The notes under the pieces: model-generated
What the model saw: only the letters and a program-made list of their open reading frames with translations
Told to the model about the DNA's origin: nothing
The model's database searches: none
Shown: positions 1-10,185 of the stretch, piece after piece
Layout: every line of letters begins with the position of its first letter
Numbering within the stretch: position 1 is the first letter of the stretch
NCBI GenBank assembly: GCA_000787465.1
Contig: JSYX01000223.1
Coordinates: 1-50,270, forward strand
Direction of reading: 5' to 3'
Origin: Thermomucor indicae-seudaticae
Taxonomy: Eukaryota; Mucoromycota; Mucoromycetes; Mucorales; Lichtheimiaceae
Length of the DNA stretch: 50,270 nucleotides
Made by a program: the position numbers and the translations under genes

Positions 1-1123
1 AACAGAGGACGCAAAAAGTTATTGAAAAACCAGTAATTTTTAAAGGTGACCGAGATTTCAGTTACCCAAAGTGGATCGGAATTATCCACGTCCGTCTCAA
101 TCGGGTGCGTGTTCAGTTGAGAGCCGCGCGAATCATAATCGGCGTAATGAGCGTGAACTTTTTTCGGGAATCAGCAGTCAAGATGATAAGCAATGGAGAA
201 CCGAGACGCTCACAGGGCATCTTACTGCCTCAGCCCTCCACGAATACGTAAGCCAGTAATACTACCTAAATATGCCTCCTGCTTTTCTGTTCCGCCGTAC
301 CGAGAGGTAAAACGATGCTTATGGTACGAAGGGATTATATCAGAGTGAAATAAGTGTTGAAGGGATCCTATCTTGACCGGAGGATCGGGCTTTATCGAAA
401 GAAGTGTTCCTTCAACGGATCCTGCCAGTTTCAACAAGGGAGGCGACCAATTTGCCAAAGAAAAGCACGCCAGGAGCGCGGATTACGCAAGAGTCCGTGT
501 TTAAGCAGACGATCGCTGCAAGCTCCACTGATGGAAATCAAGTGCGTGTTCAAGCACAGGTTCCGGACGGCGGCTCTCTGGAAGAACCGACATCAATCGC
601 TGCTTGCCACCGGATTCCCAATTGTTCATCGGCACCTAATTTGAAGAATGATGCGTCGCTCGGGATGTTGTCCTGTGAAAACTATTGCGCAGATCGACCC
701 CAGAAGCCTCTCCTCTTGATGCGCAACAGTATCAGCGTGGCAAAGCTCGACATCATCCAGAGGCTGCTAATAGTGGGAGAGATCCTACTCCTCTACGGAT
801 GAGTTCTCTGTGGGGAGACGTTTGGAAAGCTCCTTTCACTGGCAGTTCAACCGCCAACGGATGTCAAGGACAACTCAGTGGATGATGCTCAGTGAAGACG
901 AGGCGCAAAAATACGTGGATTATTTCTACATGTTCGCCTGACGATGATGAAGAGTGGAAAAGCTCAACAGCAAGACGAACCACGAAGCGTGTACGCATGA
1001 CACGCAGGCTTGCTTTCCGAGTATAAATAGTACCGATGCCTGGGCATCCTTCGCGCTCGCTGTCAGATTTTCTGACAATGCTTCTCCCTGCTACTGTCTC
1101 CCTCTCGTCGTTACAACTTGCAA
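1..1123. other. Degenerate or non-coding left edge
   Basis: No gene of a known family could be assembled here. The plus strand carries several overlapping open stretches of 60-130 codons, for example 404-802, but they change frame often, lack a recognisable domain and have no convincing splice structure. Their position just before a zinc-finger fragment suggests that the whole left edge is one decayed gene or transposon whose beginning lies outside the window. This is inference only. Confidence 0.3.
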
Positions 1124-1645
1124 AATGCAACCACCCTTCGCTGCGACTTCCCCGCTTGCAACATGGCTTTCGAAAATGAGTCGAAGTGCAAGGCTCATCT
1201 CAGAGCAGTGCACCAGCAAAGGGTGATCGTGACCTTCCGGCGAGTTCCACTCCCGATGCGGACACCCATTGAGAAGCTTCAGGGGCATGCTCGCAATAAC
1301 TGCGAAGGCCCCATGGCTCAATTAACCATCCAGACAACTTTCGGCAATATCCATCGACGTCGTCGCCAATATCGAGATCCGCGCTGGTCCCTCGCGCGTC
1401 CAGCCCCTTGTGGACGTTATTGCAGGCTTGACAGCTTTGAAGAAGACTCCCTCGGAGACTGACAAGAGTCTGGTCCTGCTTGACAAGAGCGCCTCGTCTT
1501 TGAAAACATACGGGATCCCAGTCGCCGTGGCGGACGAAAGGTTCCCTCGTTCGCAAGGGCCCCGTTCGGAGTGGACCTGGCTGGAGTTTTTAAAATCGAC
1601 GCAGGAGCGTCGATTACACTGTCCGGCGCTACTTGGTTCACGAAA
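1124..1645 (+). pseudogene. C2H2 zinc-finger coding fragment, probably decayed
   Basis: One frame carries a textbook C2H2 finger: Cys codons at 1142 and 1157, His codons at 1196 and 1211, spacing C-x4-C-x12-H-x4-H. The reading then appears to continue in other frames: a stretch around 1340-1540 in a second frame and a stretch around 1540-1642 in a third, the last ending at a possible GT donor near 1645. Frame changes without matching introns suggest decay, although unrecognised introns could explain part of it. Single C2H2 fingers of this kind occur in many fungal proteins and also in transposon-derived genes, so no function is assigned. No start or stop is proposed. Confidence 0.35.
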
Positions 1646-2228
1646 TGGTAAGCAAAACAGTTTCGGTCGTGCCATTTGGATATTTGCTATAACCACCAAG
1701 ATCTGCAAACGAGGCAAGCGACCTGCCCCGCAAACCAAGGAGACCGAGGACACCGGCTCGCAAAACGGGTCGCATTAGCATGCACATACTAGTGCGGAGG
1801 AAAAGCTTCCGACAGTAGGATTTCAGCCTTTTGCTACTGGTAGTTTCAGCAAGTACTGCCGATCTCGGAATTCACTTTTGGCGTTGACGGGGATGAGCTG
1901 TTGAACATAAGGGGACAGGCAATCTCTGCAATATTTCGACAAGGTTAATAAAAGGAGAACAGGGTACTCCTTCCTCGGCGACCGCTTTCACTAGAACCAG
2001 ATGAGGACTTGTCCTCCGACGACGAACAACGAGATCAAAGCAAGATCCACTTGGTGTTAATTTAGTTTTCTGTTTTTTTCCTTTTTACCGTGGTAACAAT
2101 ACATCAGCTTAATTTTGTGTCACAACCAAACGTTGTCTGTCGAAAAGAGAGTTGTGCAACTTTAAAAAATGTGGGGAAAACTTCGTGAAACTTTTCTTTC
2201 TCTCTCTCTTTTTCATTCGTTTATTCTC
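1646..2228. other. Intergenic, upstream of the ERT1-like gene
   Basis: No coding signal found. A pyrimidine-rich tract (2195-2225) lies directly before the ERT1-like start codon and probably belongs to its promoter or 5' leader. Confidence 0.4.
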
Positions 2229-3573
2229 ATGTCCACGACGGAAAACCGGAAACGAAAGAAAGTGTCGCATGGTAATAACATTTTGTGTCGGCAATCCTCT
2301 AGATAGACACTAACTCAACACAGCCTGCGTCTTTTGTCGACGATCACATATGACTTGCGACGAAGGTAATGACACGCTAATAATAACAGTAAAAATAACA
2401 GAGTGGGGGGTCAATACAAAAAGATGATTAGGGCGACCTTGCCAGCGATGTATCAAACGAAGCATTAGCCACATGTGTCACGACGAGCCTATCCGCGCGA
2501 AAAGGGTTGCTTTGGACATCAAAGAGAAACCATCCATAGGCGTCGCCAAGTAGGTGTCGACAAGTAAACCAGTTTCGAGACGATAGCTGATTTAGATCCA
2601 TCTAGCGATGTTCTTCTGGACGAGGAGAAATTTTTACTGACTGCTGCGGATCCCCCAGTCGACGACAAGGTGGAGGACCGACTGAACCAAGTCATTAATG
2701 CAAAATACGAAGCTGGGATATTGAAACCCTACAATTACGTGAACGGTTACGCCCGCTTACAGCGATACATGGACCAGCAGTAAGCATTTTGTGTTGCCCC
2801 CGACCCAACCGAGCACGCTTTAACCCTTTATTTCGTGTGTGTCAAGTATGAGTTCCAGCAGTCGGCAAAGGATTCTGAATGTCATGGGCACCTTTCGACC
2901 TGCTTTTAGGAGCGTGGCGCAATCGCTGACGGATGTCGACTTGATGCTCGTCGAAGAAGCTTTTGAGCGGTTACTCTTGGTAGCGACCAACAAGTGGTAG
3001 ATATTGGAAAGAAGCTGATAGGTTTGTCAAGGACTATGATAGGGTATTCAGTGCGATGGCAGTGCCTGCATGTTTATGGCGGAGGACAGGCGAGATTTAC
3101 AAGGGCAACAAAGAATTTGCAGCCCTGATTGGTGTACCTGTCGAAAAGCTACGCGACGGACAACTCTGCATCTATGAAATCATGGCTGAAGACTCTACGG
3201 TGAATTATTGGGAGGTAATTTGAAAAATGTAAGAAGTCCAAGTCCCAATCCACTATACGCACGATGCTATCTAGAAGTATGGAACCATTGCATTCGATGC
3301 CCGCCAAAAGGCCGTATTGACCTCGTGTCTCTTGAAGCATCAAACCAAACGAACCATTCTACCTTGCTGCTTTTCCTTTACCATTCGACGTGATAAATTC
3401 AATATGCAAGTATATCTCTTCTCTCTATCTGATGATCGCTTACAACTTACTCTTTCCATAGACCGGTAGGGTAAACATCAAACGAAACATCATTGGGAAA
3501 AGACGCCCTCATTGTTTTTTCTTGTTAGACCGTCATTGTTGGCAACTTTATGCCAATCCAGGTCCAATCCTAG
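2229..3573 (+). CDS. ERT1/AcuK-type Zn(2)-Cys(6) transcription factor with PAS domain
   Basis: Binuclear zinc cluster regulator of the ERT1/AcuK family, which controls gluconeogenesis and growth on non-fermentable carbon in the nucleus. No exon is long; the gene was assembled from phase-consistent exons 2229-2271, 2324-2365, 2432-2549, 2606-2779, 2847-2979, 3032-3214, 3275-3409 and 3529-3573, giving 290 residues. Exons 1-3 encode a basic leader and the cluster (ACVFC, then SHMTCDEGRPCQRC, then CHDEP). Exons 4-8 encode the conserved central and PAS parts (YNYVNGYARLQRYMD, MGTFRPAFRSVAQSL, VPACLWRRTGEIYKGNKEF, FSFTIRRD, IVGNFMPIQ). Introns are 42-119 nt. The protein is shorter than ascomycete relatives because the linker between zinc cluster and PAS region is short. 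The last intron (3410-3528) is the least certain. The stop lies 34 bp from the stop of the convergent kinase gene. Confidence 0.88.
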
Positions 3574-3607
3574 CATTGTCGCGGTAATAAAAACGAAATC
3601 CGTTTCA

Positions 3608-5653
3608 TCATTCTTGATAACCTTTCAAAAGTCCCTCTAGCAATGCAGCCAGTCCCCACGCACCGGCATCTGGGACATTGGGCACGCTGCCACCAGACAC
3701 GTACGAAGCTCGACCCATTCGTGCAGTCATCTGCGCCGTGGACTTTGCCGCATCGCGTGCCACTTGCACAGCCTCCGCTAAAGATCGTGTACGGTCCAAA
3801 GTTTCAATAAATGGAATCAACACATCCATCAATGTCCGGTCTCCCACACGAGCAAGTGTGTACGATTTTAACGCATCTAAAGCATGTACGGATGCTATGC
3901 AGGACAAATCAGTCTGAAATCTCCTTTTTCCCGAGTTGCGCTCGCTCACCCTTAATCCAATCGCCTTGCTGTGACAAGCCGCCAGCTAATGCATTTAGAT
4001 AGATACAGTAGATGGCAGACGAAGTTCCTCCCACAGAGCGCTCGATTGCATCTGCTATTCCCAGGATTGTTCCTGAACCGGACTGCAAAGGCAGTGTCTC
4101 CAGCGCATCCAGGATAGCTTTTTTTAAGAAAGAAGAAAAGAAAAGCCTATGAAGGAAAAGGCAAGCAATGCAAATTGAAACAGGCTGCGGCGCTTACCTA
4201 GCGCACCCCTTCTGAGAGTGTGTCCACAATCACCATCTCCTTGGAGGGTATCGTACAACGTGACATCAGGCTCAGCCAATACGACGGCTTGTGCCGCCTC
4301 ACGTATGATCCTTTTCAGTTGCACGGGCTCTGTATCATGTGCCCAAGACCGGCTGCTGGTGGCGGAGATCGTTTCGCGTTGTTCTGGCATTGTGATGGTT
4401 CTGGAAAAGGAGTGGGAGACAGCTGGCCAACCGGGCGCATCGACAGAGTAATCAAGTAGGGACAAGACCTCGTCGGGTTCTCTGGAGAGCGACAGGAGGG
4501 TCAGGGAAACACCTGGCATGTTAAGACTCGTGAGAAAAGAGCCGGCTAGGACTCGTTCAATCTGCAGGAAGGCAGACAAGCTGGTGACGGCCTCTTTGAC
4601 GATGAGGTTCAGCTCGAGAATGGACAGGCCACCCAGATTATTCACCAGCAGCACGACGCGGCTGTTCTCCTGGATATGATGGCGCAGCCTATCCGCCATG
4701 TCTTTGACCAGGTCTTGCGCAGGCATCACAGGAACGCGGGAAAACCCAGGCTCGTTGTGAATTCCGACGCCGAGTTCCAGTTGGTCATCCGCCAGATGCG
4801 TGAGAGGGCCTCGGCCGGGTACATGGCAGTGGTCAAGCGCAACGCCCAATGTGGCTGCCTCTTGATTGACTCTGTTGGCCATTTCATAAACGGCCTCCAG
4901 TGAAGCTCTGGTACAGAAACATGAGTTGTCTCTCGCTCATTGCACTGTGTGTGTATACATGAAACTTGCCCTCGAGCGGCTAGGGCTCCAGCCAACTTGA
5001 TGGCCAAGGTTGTCGCGGCCATGCCTCGTCGACCGACACGCGTGTTCTCTTGCACCGAGATATCGTCGCCAATAATGACCATAGCCACCTTAATCCCTCG
5101 TGCCTTGGCACGTTCCACGGCCAAACCGAAATTCAAGCAATCGCCCGTATAGTTCATGACAATGACCAGAGTGCCGTGCGGCGATTGCACACGCTCCAGG
5201 GCGGCCAAGACCTGGCTCGCGGATGGCGATGCAAAGACATGGCCGCATACCGCGGCAGAAAGCATGCCGTGCCCAACATAGCCTGCATGACCAGGTTCAT
5301 GGCCAGAACCACCACCTGCTACTAACGTCACTTGGCGTTGGGCGACTTGTTCAATATCCGCAAGGCAGACCACTGTATTCACGGTGAGGGACCCATTCCT
5401 CCTGTGCGCTGCGGTTTCTTTCGCATACCTCTCTCGTTTTCTATCCATCGCAAGTGAGGATGTGCATAGCATAGCCCTTGTATGCTTTCCGCAACAAGCT
5501 GCAAAATAGATATAGAAAATGTTTAACATATGCATTTGGACATATGCGTACCGTTTCAGGGTCGTTAATGATATGCTTGACTGGGTAAGGAATAAGTTAC
5601 CCAGCTTGCTTAATGATAGGTCGGATTGCTTTACCTATGCTTTGACGCGTCAT
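3608..5653 (-). CDS. Dihydroxyacetone (glycerone) kinase
   Basis: ATP-dependent kinase converting dihydroxyacetone to DHA phosphate in cytosolic glycerol/DHA metabolism. Exons in transcript order are 5653-5635, 5580-5552, 5498-5429, 5372-4970, 4907-4198, 4117-3950 and 3894-3608, giving 561 residues, close to yeast DAK1/DAK2. The DakK half has GGGSGHEP (59-66), [11 protein letters not shown], and GIHNEPG whose histidine (about 224) is the residue that covalently holds DHA in this family. The DakL half has the Mg-ATP motif GDGDCG (397-402) and ends with GRASYV. The start is the first ATG that joins in phase to KHIINDP, the usual beginning of the family. The intron 4908-4969 has a GC donor (GCAAGT). 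The neighbouring ERT1-like regulator also concerns non-sugar carbon use, but co-regulation is only a suggestion. Confidence 0.93.
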
Positions 5654-6002
5654 CAAATGATGGGAAAAGAAAAGCGCAGAATCCCCTTCGTCGTCTGATC
5701 CGGATGATCATTCAACGCAATCCTCCCCCCCCCCAAATTGCCGCAGCAACCATAACAAGCCACCCCCCGAATGAATAAAGCGAGCGGAAGGGAGCTCGTC
5801 TCTTCTTCTTTGATTCGTTTTTCTTATTTAACTTAGCGAGAGGACACACTTACGTACATCTACAGACAGCGAAAGACACACCGACGTTTATATATTTGCC
5901 ATCAGCCAAGGTCATGCACTTTATTACGCCCATCTAAATCCCCTCTGTTCATTCGCCGTTACCCCATGCGCCAATAAGTTTCTTTTTTTCTTTCCCATCC
6001 CA
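5654..6002. promoter_or_regulatory. Shared intergenic region between divergent kinase and cyclin genes
   Basis: About 350 bp separates two outward-facing start codons, so it must hold both promoters. Visible features are a C-run near 5727-5736, a pyrimidine-rich stretch 5800-5830 and a TATA-like AT tract near 5888-5896 on the cyclin side. No specific operator was identified. Confidence 0.45.
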
Positions 6003-6873
6003 ATGACGACTTTTGATGTTCACGGACCATCAACGACTTGTCAGCCGGATGGCAGCACCTTTACCGAACCCTCGCTCAACAACGACAACAACACCAACAA
6101 CAGCAGCAGCACGTGGACAACATGTAGTCGATCCGAAGCGCCCTGTGACAAATACAAACAGTTCCTAAGTTCCTCTCACCAAGAACGTACGGTGGTGATT
6201 AGCAAATTAGTGGGTGAGTCATTCTATCTTTGAGGGCAGGTTTTGGCAATTGAAATAGTGTCCAACGTTCCAGGCTAAAAGAAAAGGGAGAACAGAGATG
6301 TCTGCTGAGATTATCGATTCGATATGGCGACCACCACAACAATATGCCAAGGTCATGTCGACACGGAATTTCATTCATGAGATCCTCAAGCGCTCCAAAA
6401 CTACCTTTTGCACACTCCAAGTCAGTCTCTTTTATCTGTTTCGCGTAAAAAATGCCGTGCATGATCGCATCCGCCGTCGCCGTTGCCGCAACAACAACAG
6501 CGATGATCAGTTAGTACTACCGCCGTCGCCTCCGTCGTCCCAATCATCTTCCGATGAAGAAGAAGACAACAACATCTCGGAACGCCTGGATGATCTCATG
6601 TGCTGTGGCCGACGCATGTTTCTGGCATCGCTCATGGTCGCGTCAAAATACCTTCACGACAAGAATTATCGTAACAAAGCATGGGCCAAGATATCGGGCC
6701 TGGGCATACAGGAAATCAATGCAGCAGAAATGGCGTTCTTGCGGCTCATTGATTACAAACTACACGTTAGCAAACCTACCTTTGATAAGTGGTATACGAT
6801 GCTCCAGGGCTACATGCAGAAACGCGATGGCATTAACCCATCCTCAGGATCATCAATAAAGAAAGCAGCATGA
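6003..6873 (+). CDS. PHO80/PCL-type cyclin (Pho85-family cyclin)
   Basis: Two exons, 6003-6213 and 6296-6873, give 262 residues. The N-terminus is a low-complexity N/S/T-rich tail, followed by KLVEMSAEIIDSIWR and STRNFIHEILKRSKTTF, then a basic and serine/acidic insert at about residues 120-170, then the cyclin-box core RMFLASLMVASKYLHDKNYRN, AWAKISGL and EINAAEMAFLRLIDYKLHV. This is the signature of the Pho80-like cyclins that activate Pho85/CDK5-type kinases in nutrient and phosphate signalling. The large insert inside the box resembles the loop seen in several PCL-type cyclins. The exact subtype (Pho80 against Pcl5-, Pcl6/7-like) cannot be decided from sequence alone. The start is the only ATG at the head of the open frame. 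Confidence 0.85.
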
Positions 6874-7328
6874 TCACAACAGCGTGTGCTATGGAAATAC
6901 GGCGCTCTTGACAATGGACTGCTATATTGCTGTTGACAGAATGTGTACTCTGAAAACGCCCCCCGGCTTGTAAGACGTTCAGCTGTTCTTTAATACGGTG
7001 CGCGTCATTGCACCACTCGGAAAACCCAGTAAAAAACTTGATAAGGGAGAATTACTGTCAAGCAAGTCGCTAACTAGCACAGCCGAACAAGTTGGCAACT
7101 TCTTGCGTCCACCATCAGTCGTGTCCTTTTTACGCCCAATATACTCAATCTATTGGAACAGCCGACAGTATGATACTGCCACTTGTCACCGCAGGGGTTC
7201 CCTGTTTAAAGAATCAGTACCACACGGGTAATCATTGTTTTGGTTTCATATGGAAGTACGATTGGCTGGGAAATAAGACAAAGAATGTAAGCACAAATGA
7301 ACGCGGAAAAGAGAGACAGCCAAAAATT
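6874..7328. other. Intergenic region between convergent cyclin and MGA2-like genes
   Basis: Holds the 3' ends of both genes. No ankyrin-type coding sequence is present on the minus strand here, which matters for the MGA2-like gene. One short minus-strand open stretch (about 7205-7265, after a possible acceptor) could be a tiny alternative last exon, but nothing supports it. Confidence 0.35.
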
Positions 7329-8679
7329 CTATCGCTCATGGTTGCCTTTCACTATTTCCATTGCAACTTGCTTGGCATCCTGCAATCGACCCGTCATCTT
7401 TAGGCCAACGACCTGCAGCGCCAGCTCCAAAAGCGCCTGATCATTCGGATTGTAGTAATGAAACAGTGCCGCATTGTTTACAACCGGGTACTCTTTGAAA
7501 GATACCACAACGGGGCCCGGCTGCGACATGGCCGGAAGCAGACAAACAAGCGTCGTCGGACTCCAACAAAGTGTCACGGCTGGCTGGTCGCCAAATAAGC
7601 AGGTCAGCCCTCCGTGAAAGCCTGACCCCAGAATGGTGACCTCAATGCCACCAAAGGTTGGCCCCTGAGACGGCACAAGCCGCTCCACAACAGGGTGTAC
7701 AAACGTCCGTGGCGCAAAAGACATGACTGGCTGATGAGATGTTGCGTGGTGGTGGTCGAGTAACATGGCTGGCATTTCTTCGGCAGGAGTGGGAAGCGAA
7801 AAGGTATTGAGAGGTGTTGTTTCGTTGATGGATAGAGGGTATGAAGATTCCGTGTACGGCGGTATATCATTAATGTTGGACGGCGAGCCCCGCCTTGATG
7901 AGGCAGGCGTAACCAGATCGTGTTCATCGTCTACTCGGCGACGTTTCCGGTGAACAAGAGATTGCTTATTGCTTTTGTGATCGTCTGTTATCATGAGCGG
8001 TGGCGAGTCTCCAACAGCAACCACACGACCGTTATGATCCCTCATTGTAAATCGTATTCTAGAACGGCCGCATGAAATGAACCCCGTATCCTACATTGCG
8101 CGTTCTCTGCAGACACTTACCGAAACCCTATACGTTCATTGTGATGTCGGCAATAACACGTAATACGCGTCGGTAATATTGCGTCGCCTGAACTGAAGTT
8201 CACAAACGGTTCACAGTTGAATAGCAAAATCCGATCTCGATCTCTTTCAAATGCATCGTCCGATAGATCAGCCGAAAGCGAGGAATGGCAGTCCTTTTTA
8301 CGTTCTGCACGTTTACGCTATGATTTCGGTGATATGAGTACACATCATTTGATAAGAATCATAATCGGCTACCTCTCGTCGAACGCAACCGGCACACATC
8401 CTGACTTGCTTGTCTGGGTCCGTGACGCAAGAAACCTTCGCCTCCAGGTTGAGGACTTTGGACTTGTCGCAAGCCAAGGCGGACTTGTTGTATTTCCGTT
8501 GGAGGCTCTTGCGAAGCTTTGATCTTGCCAGAATCGATTCGTTCAATCGCAGATACGACCAGTCTGATACTTTGGTTCCATTCGGCGTTACCAGTTGGAT
8601 ACAGAGCTTGGTCTGAGTTTCCACTCGACTCTTTGCCCCGTTTTCCGGAATGCCGAGCACACGGATTTGTAAACCGTCC
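7329..8679 (-). CDS. MGA2/SPT23-like protein, IPT domain only (N-terminus incomplete)
   Basis: Relative of yeast Mga2/Spt23, ER-anchored regulators of fatty-acid desaturation. Exons 8679-8373, 8317-8121 and 8058-7329 join in phase and give about 410 residues. The first begins GLQIRVLGIPENGAKSRVET, the conserved N-terminal region of the family, followed by ILLFNCEPFVNFSSGDAILP, TRITCYCRHHNERIGF and SPPLMITDDHKSNK. The last exon has a variable linker and the IPT/TIG domain (EVTILGSGFHGGLTCLFGD, WSPTTLVCLLP, GPVVVSFKEYP), then ALLELALQVVGLKMTG. A stop follows about 35 residues after the IPT domain, whereas family members continue with ankyrin repeats and a C-terminal membrane helix. The initiating exon was not found. 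Exon 1 starts after an acceptor at 8680, and an open minus-strand stretch near 8950-9160 is a candidate for it. Confidence 0.8.
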
Positions 8680-10185
8680 CTAAATAGCAACAGTATGAAT
8701 GTTTCGGTCAATGGTTTTTTTTTCGTTTTTCGCGCAATGTACCCTGAACTGACAACATCAAACATCCTACACCATATCAATAAGCAAACTTCATCTACTC
8801 TTCTTGTTTTAAACTTGCTTACTTTTCAAATGACGAATGCCGAACAGATGCGTCATCCTACAGGTCCGGACGGACGGACGGCCGGGGTTGTCAGTTTGGT
8901 TTTTTTCGGTTCAATGAATCTTTCAGCTTTCGTTGTTTTATTACCGAGACGGTTAGGGTGTCGGCTATGGTTGTCGCAGTGGAAGATCGTCTTGCGGGAC
9001 CCTCACCAAGCAAGGTGCCTGTTGTTGTGGAAGACGATGTCGAAGAAGGCGACAGGAGAGGTTCTCTGGAGTAGAGGAGACCGGCGTTGTCCAACGTCTC
9101 TTCCATATCGCACGATAAATAAAAGGACGTCTGGTGCGCCATTTCCAGAGACACTGGCATGGCAAGATGGAAAGCAAAGATGTAGCAGTAGTTGTCATGT
9201 TGCCGGCAAAATCATGAAAAAGGCGGGGAAATCTTGAGTGATGTGACTCGTTCCCGACAATCGGTGCAACATCAGGGAAAGGTTCGGCAGGAGCTGCTTC
9301 ATGTATAGTGAAATAGTTGGCCTGCTGGGCATTTAGCGCTTGACAAAAGCGCTATCGATTCATGCAAGTCTATCTTGATCGCCTTACTCGGAACAGAGAA
9401 AAGGCCCCGTATCGAATTTTTCCGCCCGCAGCACTCCCCGTTTGCAATCAATAGCAAAGCGTTTCGGTACAATTATCAATTCTTTTCATGACTTTGCAAA
9501 ATGAATTACAATTCGCACCGCGCGTGAGAAGGAACCATATCAATATCTATGAACGAAATTGGATCAGCTCAATTGCGGTTGTCGTTCTTTGCCAGGCGTT
9601 TCTTGCAGGAATTGACCCTTCTACGCATACGTAGCATTAGATTACTGTATCATAGAAAAGAGCTCAATGCTCCCGCGGTCATGGGACAAATTTGTCTGTG
9701 TAACGAAAGGCAGAGATCATTGCGCTCACGTTTCAACGAGGGTTTACGGTACATTTGCAGTAACCTTATACGCTGCAGACATGTATTTCGAGTTAGCGCA
9801 AGTGTTCAATCAATAAACAACATAGTTTCTATGATTACATGAGAGCAAAGACTTGCGGGCTTAATACGTGACTCTTGGAAGGTCGCCTCTTGATCTTTCG
9901 ATGTAAGAGATATACTGACCATGTAAGCTAATTGATCCCACACTACAGCTAACCAATTTTGTGGACACCATGCATGCATACATATGCCATGTACCATAAT
10001 ATTCACACCGTAACCATCAAGTGTAAGTCGACTTTTGCACTGGAGACAGTTGCCAAGTGCGTCAAGCAAGCAGGGGCCACTTCCACCTAATTTCGTGAGC
10101 GGCGTTTCAAAATAAGCTCCTAGCTTTGTGAGAAGCTGCATACGAAAAGGGTCTCTACTACTACTACTATTGTATAAGAAGGAAA
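8680..10185. other. Intergenic; possible first exon of the MGA2-like gene at 8950-9160
   Basis: The minus strand from about 9160 to 8950 reads as a serine/threonine-rich peptide ending at a GT donor. It could be the missing N-terminus of the MGA2-like gene, but its phase does not fit the next acceptor without another exon. From 9240 to 10185 no coding or RNA signal was recognised. A run of ACT triplets lies just before the ADA3 start. Confidence 0.3.
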
